From: Candidatus Firestoneibacteriota bacterium | GTDB taxonomy: Bacteria; Oederibacteriota; JAAXVQ01 | Length of the DNA: 7,067 nt | Reading direction: 5' to 3' | Assembly (NCBI GenBank): GCA_013335425.1 | Contig: JAAXVQ010000062.1 | Span: 1-7,067, forward strand | Shown here: positions 1-5,345 of the stretch, in pieces | Layout of the letters: every line of letters begins with the position of its first letter | Position numbering within the stretch: the first letter of the stretch is position 1 | Notes under the pieces: generated by a model | Databases searched by the model: none | What the model saw: the letters and a program-made list of their open reading frames with translations, nothing else | Told to the model about the DNA's origin: nothing | Program-made: the position numbers and the translations under genes

Positions 1-17
1 GAAAAAATGGCCCGCAC

Positions 18-23
18 AAGGAG
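18..23 (+). promoter_or_regulatory. Shine-Dalgarno site of purS
   Basis: AAGGAG lies 6 nt before the ATG at 30, an ideal ribosome binding site, and fixes the purS start. The 29 bases upstream of that ATG are too short to show whether an upstream gene (often purC in such clusters) ends here. No stop codon is visible in them. Confidence 0.85.
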
Positions 24-29
24 ACGTTC

Positions 30-308
30 ATGCCGATCGCCAAACCCGAATGGAACGCGGAAGTGTTCATCACCCTCAAGCCCAGTGTCCTGGACCCCCA
101 GGGCAACACCATCCAGACCGCCCTGCATTCCATGGGCTATACGGACCTAACCGGCGCGCGTTTGGGAAAGTATTTCACCCTGCACTTTTCCGGAAAGCTC
201 TCCCGCACCGAGGTGGAGCGCCAGGTTAAGCAAATGTGCGACAAATTGCTGGTCAACCCGGTCATTGAGCGTTACCGCTATCAAGTGGCCGCTTCCAAGG
301 AGCGCTAA
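30..308 (+). CDS. purS: FGAM synthase subunit PurS
   Basis: PurS is the small structural subunit of phosphoribosylformylglycinamidine synthase, step 4 of de novo purine synthesis in the cytoplasm. In characterised systems it joins the PurQ glutaminase to the PurL synthetase and helps form the ammonia path. The 92-residue length is typical of the family (about 80-95). The hallmark segment at residues 13-36, containing ITLKPSVLDPQGNTIQTAL, matches the family pattern of a beta strand, then LDPQG, then a helix. It is followed by a GYTDLTGARLGKYFTL strand and a C-terminal strand around NPVIERYRYQV. The start is set by a strong ribosome binding site. The stop codon directly abuts the purQ GTG, so translational coupling is likely. 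Codon use resembles that of purQ and nothing looks damaged. Confidence 0.96.
   Translation: MPIAKPEWNAEVFITLKPSVLDPQGNTIQTALHSMGYTDLTGARLGKYFTLHFSGKLSRTEVERQVKQMCDKLLVNPVIERYRYQVAASKER
297..302 (+). promoter_or_regulatory. Shine-Dalgarno site of purQ
   Basis: AAGGAG sits inside the last codons of purS, 6 nt before the GTG at 309. It supports the GTG as the purQ start and indicates coupled translation of the two subunits. Confidence 0.85.
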
Positions 309-1010
309 GTGAAATTCGGCATCGTGGTATTTCCGGGCAGCAACTGCGATCATGACTGCTATTATGCGGTCAAGGAAGTCTTGAAACAGCCGGCCGAGTT
401 CGTCTGGCACGGCGAGAGCCGTCCCCCGGCCGTGGATGTCTATGTTCTCCCAGGCGGCTTTTCCTACGGGGATTATTTGCGCACCGGCGCCGTGGCCCGC
501 TTTTCGCCGGCTATGGAAGCCGTGCGCACGCACGCAGCCGCGGGCAAACCCGTGATCGGCATCTGCAACGGGTTTCAGATTTTGCTGGAAGCCGGGTTGC
601 TCCCCGGCGCCATGCTGCGCAATCAGAGCCTGCAGTTCGTCTGTAAATACACCCACCTGCGCATGGATTCCACCCGGACGCCCTTTACCGGGCGCGTGGC
701 CCAGGGCAAGGTTCTGCGTCTGCCCGTGGCCCACGGCGAGGGCAATTATTATTGCGACGACGCCACCTTGAAACGGCTGCGGTCGGAACAACGCATCGTC
801 TTTCGCTATTGCGATGCGGCCGGGAACCCCACGCCGGAAGCCAACCTCAACGGTTCGCGCGACAACATTGCCGGCATTTGCAGCGAGCGCGGCAATGTGC
901 TGGGCATGATGCCCCACCCCGAACGCGCCATGGAACCCAGCATGGGTTCCACGGACGGGCGGGAGTTGTTCTTCTCGCTGCTGGCCACGGCCTTGGTTCG
1001 GCGGCGTTAA
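309..1010 (+). CDS. purQ: FGAM synthase glutaminase subunit PurQ
   Basis: PurQ is the class I (triad) glutamine amidotransferase subunit. It hydrolyses glutamine and passes ammonia to PurL, which converts FGAR to FGAM using ATP. The protein has 233 residues, normal for the family. Visible motifs, in order: FPGSNCDHD near residues 8-16; the oxyanion segment [14 protein letters not shown] at 48-61; the nucleophile elbow GICNGFQ with Cys86; AHGEGNYY at 141-148; and [10 protein letters not shown] at 200-209, which supplies the triad residues His203 and Glu205. All catalytic residues are intact. The GTG start directly follows the purS stop and has a good ribosome binding site. Its usual partner purL is not next door but about 4.3 kb downstream, after three glycan-type genes. 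No PurS or PurL fusion is present. Confidence 0.97.
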   Translation: MKFGIVVFPGSNCDHDCYYAVKEVLKQPAEFVWHGESRPPAVDVYVLPGGFSYGDYLRTGAVARFSPAMEAVRTHAAAGKPVIGICNGFQILLEAGLLPGAMLRNQSLQFVCKYTHLRMDSTRTPFTGRVAQGKVLRLPVAHGEGNYYCDDATLKRLRSEQRIVFRYCDAAGNPTPEANLNGSRDNIAGICSERGNVLGMMPHPERAMEPSMGSTDGRELFFSLLATALVRRR

Positions 1011-1014
1011 CAAC

Positions 1015-3558
1015 ATGGGGCGACCACCCGCTCCCGGACCTTTGTCGGCCCCGTCCAAGGCCTTACGGATGGTTTTGGGGCTGGCCGCGATCATTTGGGC
1101 GGGCATCCTGCTGGGTCAACTGCAGGTTCACCAGCCCTGGCATCTTGGCGTATTTGAACAATTTCTTTCTCTGTCCCGTTTCGGCCCCTTTCACGCTTCC
1201 TGGTTTTTTTCCCAAGTTTGGTCGTATTTAAAAAATTTCATCTTATTTCTGGGGTTTTTAGCTGCGGCCTTTGGGCTGGGGTCCGTGTGCTTAGCCCGTT
1301 TTTTTCCGGCCCCGCGTCCGCGCTTGGAAACACTGATATTTTCCTTGGCCCTGGGTTTGGCCGGCCTGGCTCTTTTAATTTTTCTCCTGGGGATTTTACA
1401 TGGGCTGCATGCCGGGTTGTTCATCCCGCTTTTTAGCCTGCTGGCGGCCTTCGGGTTGGTTCGGGCATGGCAACTCCGCCGGGAACTCGCGCCCCGCGCC
1501 GGGTGGTGGTGGGGCGTCAAACCCGCCCTGACGGACCGGGTGCTGGGCTCGGTGCTGCTGTCGGTCATAGCCGGGGAAGTCCTGATGGCCGGTTTGCCGG
1601 AAATGTTTTTTGACGCTTTGGTTTATCATTTGGGCGTGCCTGCGCAGTGGCTTCAACAGGGCGCCATCGTGCCTCTGCCTTCAGTGTTTTTTTCCAACCT
1701 GCCCATGGGCGTGGAAATGCTGTACACGGGCGCCTTGTTGCTTTCCAACGAAGTGCTCTGCCGTTTTCTGCATGTGGGGTTGGGCGCCCTGGCCGTCTTG
1801 ACCGCGTTTGCCCTGGGGCGGCGTTGGTTCGGACGGCGGGCGGGTTTTTGGGCGGCCGGGATTTTAGGCACGATCCCGCTCTGGATTTTAAACGCATCGG
1901 TTTCGGGCGTGGACGTGGGTTCGGTTTTTTTTGCCGGGGCCGCCTTGCTGGCGCTTTTGAATGCCGCCTGCGCGGAGAAAGTTCCGCCGCGCGGTTTTTG
2001 GCTCGCAGGTCTGCTTATGGGGTCGGCCTGGGCCTGCAAATACAACACGGCTTTTTTGCTGGTTCCTGCAGCCGTTTTTTGCCTGATGGCGTATTACTTG
2101 CGCCATTGGGACATGAAAAAAATGGCCTGGGCCGGTGTGCAACTTGGCATGGGCGCTTTTTTGATTTTCTCTCCCTGGCTGATTAAAAACACGGTTTTTA
2201 CGGGCAATCCGGTTTATCCGTTCTTCTACCGGCAAATTCCCAGCCGTTTTGTGGAACCGGCTAAAATGCAGCAGCAAATGGACGGGTTTAAGGAATTCGG
2301 GCACCGCACGCCTCTGCAGATTTTGCGCCTGCCGTGGGATTTGACGTTTTTTTACCCCACGAGCAATTCTTTTATGGGCGCGGTGTTCTTGTTCCTGCTG
2401 CCGGGGTTGCTCTGGCTGGGGCTGCGGGCCAAACGCGCGCCCCCCGTGGAACAAGTGCTCTTGGCCACGGCGGCGGCCACGGCCGTAATCTGGGTCACGC
2501 AGACCCAAATTGCCCGCTACCTGCTTCCGGGTTTTTTGGTGCTGGCGGTTTGGAGCGGCGCGCTGCTGACAACCTGGGAAAATTGGTCTTCTTGGCTGGG
2601 CAAAGCGGCCCGGTGGAGCGTGCTGCTGCTGCTCGGATATAGTCTGGTCAACGCGGCCGTTATGGCGCTGGTCAATTGGGATCCTTTGGGCATAACCCTG
2701 GGACGACAGGACCGGGAGAATTACCTGGACACGCACCTGATGACCAACTACCTGCCCATGGCGCGAACCATCAACGCGCTCCCGGGAAAGGTCAAAGTAT
2801 TTGTCTTGGGTGAAACCCGCGCCTATTACCTTAAGCAACCCGCCACCACGGTCACGGTCTATGACGCCAACCCGCTGCTGCAATGGCTGGAGGCCGGTCC
2901 CACGGCCGAGGCCGTCTGGCGGCGCTTGCGCGCCGAAGGGTACACCCATGTGTTCGTGCACGAGCAGGAAGCCGCCCGCACGCGCGGGTATGAACCCTAT
3001 GCCTGGACGCCCGCGGCGGTGGCGCGCTGGCAGGAATGGCTGGCGCATTATACCCGGCGCGTGGCCTTTTCAGGGCAACAGGCGCTCTATGCCTTGCTGC
3101 CGCAACCGGAGACGGCGCGTCCGGTCAAGCGCGGCCGTCCCCTGTTTACCTACTCCCCAGAGATAACCGGCAAGGTGGGCGAACATATGAACGTCGCTTT
3201 GGCCTTGACGCAGCAACAACGCTGGCTGGACGCCGAAGCCGAATGGCAACGGATCATGGCCTTGGCGCCCGAGTGGTATTTGTCTTATGCCATGCTCGGT
3301 TGGCAATATCGCCAGTTGCAGCGCTGGGACGAAGCTTGGGTCATGTACCGTCGCGCCGAGAGCCTGATGGATTTGGATGCGAACACCTACAATGACTTGG
3401 GCGCCATGGCTTGGAACCTGGGGCAGGCGGACGAAGCCCGGCGTTGTTTGCGTTTGGCTTTGGAGCAGGACCCGAACTTTGACGTGCCCCGGCGTAATCT
3501 TGACGCGATGGAAGCGGTTATGAAAAAAACGGAAGCGGCCGGCCGGCGGAAAAAGTAA
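1015..3558 (+). CDS. GT-C/GT39-like membrane glycosyltransferase with C-terminal TPRs
   Basis: This is a predicted integral membrane glycosyltransferase of the GT-C fold (PMT/ArnT/GT39-like). Such enzymes move a sugar from a polyprenyl-phosphate carrier to a lipid, glycan or protein on the outer membrane face. By eye there are about 15 membrane segments, near residues 19-36, 73-95, 106-127, 132-150, 175-195, 251-268, 278-296, 303-319, 328-342, 345-362, 372-391, 453-470, 480-496, 502-519 and 534-553. The loop after segment five holds FFDALVYHLG, and Asp200 is the likely GT-C catalytic acid/base. SRF-like and RYLLPG elements typical of the family follow near 410 and 501. Basic clusters (GRRWFGRR, RHWDMKK, RAKR) fit cytoplasmic loops, placing residues 554-847 outside. 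That tail has an alpha/beta segment (KVKVFVLGETRAYYL, GYTHVFVHE) and then three TPR repeats at about 722-753, 756-789 and 791-824. Start: the ATG at 1015 lies 4 nt after purQ but lacks a clear ribosome binding site. The ATG at 1069 (Met19, with AAGG 8 nt upstream) is a real alternative. Acceptor and sugar are unknown. Confidence 0.87.
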   Translation: MGRPPAPGPLSAPSKALRMVLGLAAIIWAGILLGQLQVHQPWHLGVFEQFLSLSRFGPFHASWFFSQVWSYLKNFILFLGFLAAAFGLGSVCLARFFPAPRPRLETLIFSLALGLAGLALLIFLLGILHGLHAGLFIPLFSLLAAFGLVRAWQLRRELAPRAGWWWGVKPALTDRVLGSVLLSVIAGEVLMAGLPEMFFDALVYHLGVPAQWLQQGAIVPLPSVFFSNLPMGVEMLYTGALLLSNEVLCRFLHVGLGALAVLTAFALGRRWFGRRAGFWAAGILGTIPLWILNASVSGVDVGSVFFAGAALLALLNAACAEKVPPRGFWLAGLLMGSAWACKYNTAFLLVPAAVFCLMAYYLRHWDMKKMAWAGVQLGMGAFLIFSPWLIKNTVFTGNPVYPFFYRQIPSRFVEPAKMQQQMDGFKEFGHRTPLQILRLPWDLTFFYPTSNSFMGAVFLFLLPGLLWLGLRAKRAPPVEQVLLATAAATAVIWVTQTQIARYLLPGFLVLAVWSGALLTTWENWSSWLGKAARWSVLLLLGYSLVNAAVMALVNWDPLGITLGRQDRENYLDTHLMTNYLPMARTINALPGKVKVFVLGETRAYYLKQPATTVTVYDANPLLQWLEAGPTAEAVWRRLRAEGYTHVFVHEQEAARTRGYEPYAWTPAAVARWQEWLAHYTRRVAFSGQQALYALLPQPETARPVKRGRPLFTYSPEITGKVGEHMNVALALTQQQRWLDAEAEWQRIMALAPEWYLSYAMLGWQYRQLQRWDEAWVMYRRAESLMDLDANTYNDLGAMAWNLGQADEARRCLRLALEQDPNFDVPRRNLDAMEAVMKKTEAAGRRKK

Positions 3559-3616
3559 GGCGGTTTGGAGTCGGCGCCGGAATATGACCGACGAAAGGCG
3601 CAGTTAAAAAGAGGCC
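3559..3616 (+). other. 58-nt intergenic spacer
   Basis: This is the longest clearly non-coding gap in the window. It contains a weak dyad, GTCGG (3570-3574) and CCGAC (3588-3592), with a 13-nt loop and no following T tract, so it is not a convincing terminator. No credible promoter is seen. A stop codon at 3605-3607, in the methyltransferase frame, rules out any earlier start for the next gene. Confidence 0.6.
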
Positions 3617-4558
3617 ATGCCGAAACCTTTTCACCCGAAAAATTTGAACCTTGCCGATGTCTCGGAAGCCGAGGACGTGCCTTGCTGCGTTTGCGGCGCG
3701 CCGCCTCCGGGCAAGGCCGAGTTTGTGGTTCAAACCCAGCGGGTGGTGCGCTGCCCGATCTGCGGACTGCAGCGGGTTTCGCCGCGCCCGGCTCCGGCGG
3801 TCTTGCGGCAAGTTTATGGCGCCGATTATTGGAAAAGTCCGGATTCGGTGCTCGCGGGCTATACGGACTACCCCGGGGACGAGGCCAACATCCGCCGTAC
3901 CTTCCGGCGCCGCATCAAACGGGTGGCGCCCGGGCACGGTGGCGGGCTCTGGCTGGATGTGGGGTGCGCTTATGGTTTTTTACTGTTGGAAGCCGAGCAG
4001 GCGGGTTATGAGGTGCAAGGCTTGGAGTGGTCCGAGGCGGCGGCGGCGGCCGCGCCGGAAGCGATTCGCGGACGCATCCGCGTGGGGTCGTTTCAGCAGG
4101 CGGATTTTCCGGAAAACGCCTGGGACGTCATCAGCTTTTGGGATTATCTGGAACATTCACCCGACCCCAAGGCGGATCTGCTCAAAGCGTACCGGCTGCT
4201 TAAACCCGGAGGTCGGCTTTCGATTGTCATCCCGGACGCCGGCTCCCGGCTGGCCCGTTGGATGGGCCCGCGCTGGGAAGAATTTAAAAAGCCGCAGGAA
4301 CACTTGTACTTTTTCACAGGCAAGCAGCTGGCGTCCTTGTGCGCCTCCTTGGGCTTAACGCCCCAAGGGCGCGAGTGGGCCGGCAAGTACGCCCGCTTGG
4401 ATTTTGCGCTTTCGCGGTTCAAACGCGGGGACGGCATCCTCTTTCCCGTTGCCAGGGCCGGACGGTTCATGTTAAAGATGATGGGCTTGGAAGCCTGCGT
4501 GATTTATGTCAATCCGCGCGATAAGCTGCATTTGCTTTGCCAAAAGGAGCGGGCATGA
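3617..4558 (+). CDS. Class I SAM-dependent methyltransferase with N-terminal CxxC...CxxC segment
   Basis: This predicted cytoplasmic methyltransferase of the Rossmann-fold type (Methyltransf_23-like) has 313 residues. The SAM-binding motif I is [11 protein letters not shown] at 113-123. The acidic residue of the next strand is Glu137, in GLEWSE. Further motifs are [11 protein letters not shown] (170-180) and LLKPGGRL (194-201). Before these lies a possible zinc ribbon, CCVCG (Cys23, Cys26) and CPICG (Cys46, Cys49), then SPRP and a GADYWKS element. This layout is common among methyltransferases in envelope-glycan clusters, which act on sugars or lipid carriers; the substrate here cannot be read from sequence. 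The ATG at 3617 is the first start after an in-frame stop, but its GAGG (3611-3614) is only 2 nt away, so translation may be weak. Its last codon overlaps the GT2 gene as ATGA, suggesting coupling. It could equally be a general small-molecule methyltransferase. Confidence 0.88.
   Translation: MPKPFHPKNLNLADVSEAEDVPCCVCGAPPPGKAEFVVQTQRVVRCPICGLQRVSPRPAPAVLRQVYGADYWKSPDSVLAGYTDYPGDEANIRRTFRRRIKRVAPGHGGGLWLDVGCAYGFLLLEAEQAGYEVQGLEWSEAAAAAAPEAIRGRIRVGSFQQADFPENAWDVISFWDYLEHSPDPKADLLKAYRLLKPGGRLSIVIPDAGSRLARWMGPRWEEFKKPQEHLYFFTGKQLASLCASLGLTPQGREWAGKYARLDFALSRFKRGDGILFPVARAGRFMLKMMGLEACVIYVNPRDKLHLLCQKERA
4544..4549 (+). promoter_or_regulatory. Shine-Dalgarno site of the GT2 gene
   Basis: AAGGAG lies 5 nt before the ATG at 4555, inside the end of the methyltransferase gene. 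It selects this ATG over an in-frame TTG at 4537 that has no comparable site. Confidence 0.8.
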
Positions 4559-5277
4559 AGGTCAGCGTATTGATACCCGCCCGCGATGAACAAGCGACCA
4601 TCGTGGAGCTCTTAACCCGGGTTAAGCGGGAGCTGGAAATTTTAACCGGGGAGATTATCGTCATCGACGACGGCTCCCGGGACGCCACCGCGGAGTTGGC
4701 CGGAACGGTTCCCGGCGTGACGGTGATCCGGCATACCGGCCCCCACGGCAAGGGTGCCGCCCTGCGGACCGGCTTGGCGCGGGCGCGAGGCGAGATTATT
4801 CTCATCCAGGACGCGGATTTGGAATACGATCCCACCGACTATCCGGCCTTGGTCAAGCCCATTGAATCGGGGCAGACGGATGTGGTTTACGGATCGCGGG
4901 TGTTGGGTGCGCGTTTGGGGCGCACGACCAGAAAATCCAGCCTGCGCTACTATTGGGGCGGGCGTTTTTTATCGTGGTTGACCTCGGTTTTATACGGTGT
5001 TAGAATTACCGACATGCCCACGGGGTACAAGGTCTTTAAGGCCGAGGTGCTCCGTACGGTGTCCTGGCAGGCGGACGGTTTTGAGTTTTGCCCCGAGATC
5101 ACGGCCCGCATATTAAAAAAACGCATCCCCCTGGTGGAAGTCCCCATAGCCTATACCCCCCGTTCTTTTGCCGAAGGCAAAAAGATTCGCTGGCAGGATG
5201 GCTGGACCGCCATTAAAACGTTGCTGAAGTACAGATGGGGAGCCGGCGAGCGGTCACCGGCCTCCGGACGCAGATAA
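4555..5277 (+). CDS. GT2 glycosyltransferase, polyprenyl-phosphate sugar synthase (DPM1-like)
   Basis: This is a 240-residue GT-A fold family 2 glycosyltransferase of the dolichol-phosphate-mannose synthase type. Such enzymes transfer a sugar from an NDP-sugar to a polyprenyl phosphate at the cytoplasmic membrane face. Motifs: SVLIPARDE (4-12) at the N-terminal strand; [11 protein letters not shown] (35-45) for nucleotide binding; [11 protein letters not shown] (64-74); the metal-binding QDADLEYDP (85-93), with Asp86 and Asp88; the acceptor-side TDMPTGYK (152-159); GFEFCPEI (175-182); and [17 protein letters not shown] (200-216), whose RSFAEGKKI basic loop is diagnostic of DPM-type enzymes. 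No strong membrane segments follow the catalytic domain, so it is the soluble, peripheral form. It starts inside the methyltransferase stop (ATGA overlap) with an excellent ribosome binding site. It probably supplies the lipid-linked donor to the GT-C enzyme two genes upstream (inferred). Sugar identity is not readable. The 3' end may overlap the purL frame. Confidence 0.92.
   Translation: MKVSVLIPARDEQATIVELLTRVKRELEILTGEIIVIDDGSRDATAELAGTVPGVTVIRHTGPHGKGAALRTGLARARGEIILIQDADLEYDPTDYPALVKPIESGQTDVVYGSRVLGARLGRTTRKSSLRYYWGGRFLSWLTSVLYGVRITDMPTGYKVFKAEVLRTVSWQADGFEFCPEITARILKKRIPLVEVPIAYTPRSFAEGKKIRWQDGWTAIKTLLKYRWGAGERSPASGRR
4978..5006 (+). promoter_or_regulatory. Possible internal sigma-70-type promoter facing purL
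   Basis: Inside the GT2 coding region, TTGACC (4978-4983) and TAGAAT (5001-5006) are separated by exactly 17 nt. Each differs from the consensus hexamer at one position. Transcription from here would cover the end of the GT2 gene and then purL, about 340 nt downstream of the -10 box at the TTG start. Chance matches occur in coding DNA, so this is only a candidate. Confidence 0.3.
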
Positions 5278-5345
5278 CGCCGCTCGACACAGACCCGGGT
5301 TTTACGGACCAGCAGGTAAATTTCCTTGAAGGATGGTACGGGCGC
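5278..5345 (+). other. GT2-purL junction, possibly the coded N-terminus of PurL
   Basis: The purL frame is open across this stretch and back to a stop at 5214-5216, with one in-frame ATG at 5235 inside the GT2 gene. Codons in this part (ATA, ACA, GTA, AAT) look less gene-like than those after about 5358. AAGGA at 5329-5333 is the only ribosome-binding-like motif and lies 12 nt before a TTG at 5346. No terminator is seen. The short dyad TCCTTGAAGGA (5323-5333) overlaps that motif but is probably chance. Confidence 0.45.

Noticed and set aside
147..1106. Long minus-strand open frame opposite purS and purQ (319 codons)
   Set aside because: It is antisense to two firmly identified genes. Its composition is what GC-rich codon bias creates on the opposite strand, and no family motif was recognised.
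1204..2353. Many T7 and T8 runs in the GT-C gene (for example 1204-1210, 1299-1305, 1687-1693, 1925-1932, 2347-2353) as frameshift or terminator signals
   Set aside because: They encode Phe-Phe pairs in membrane segments and the frame stays intact through all of them. No hairpins precede them and no alternative frame continues a meaningful protein.
1888..3048. Minus-strand open frame of 386 codons opposite the GT-C gene
   Set aside because: The + strand frame has clear membrane segments and GT-C motifs. The antisense product is Arg/Gln/Gly-rich without recognisable domains.
3570..3592. GTCGG...CCGAC dyad as a terminator after the GT-C gene
   Set aside because: There are only five pairs with a 13-nt loop and no T tract, so it is too weak to stop transcription.
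4537..4554. Upstream TTG start for the GT2 gene
   Set aside because: The ATG at 4555 has an AAGGAG 5 nt upstream and begins with the canonical family N-terminus MKVSVLIPA. The TTG lacks a comparable site.
5302..5333. Small dyads near the purL start (TTTAC...GTAAA and TCCTTGAAGGA) as an operator or riboswitch
   Set aside because: The arms are 5 bp, the loops are unsuitable, and the elements match no known purine riboswitch or PurR operator pattern that could be recognised.
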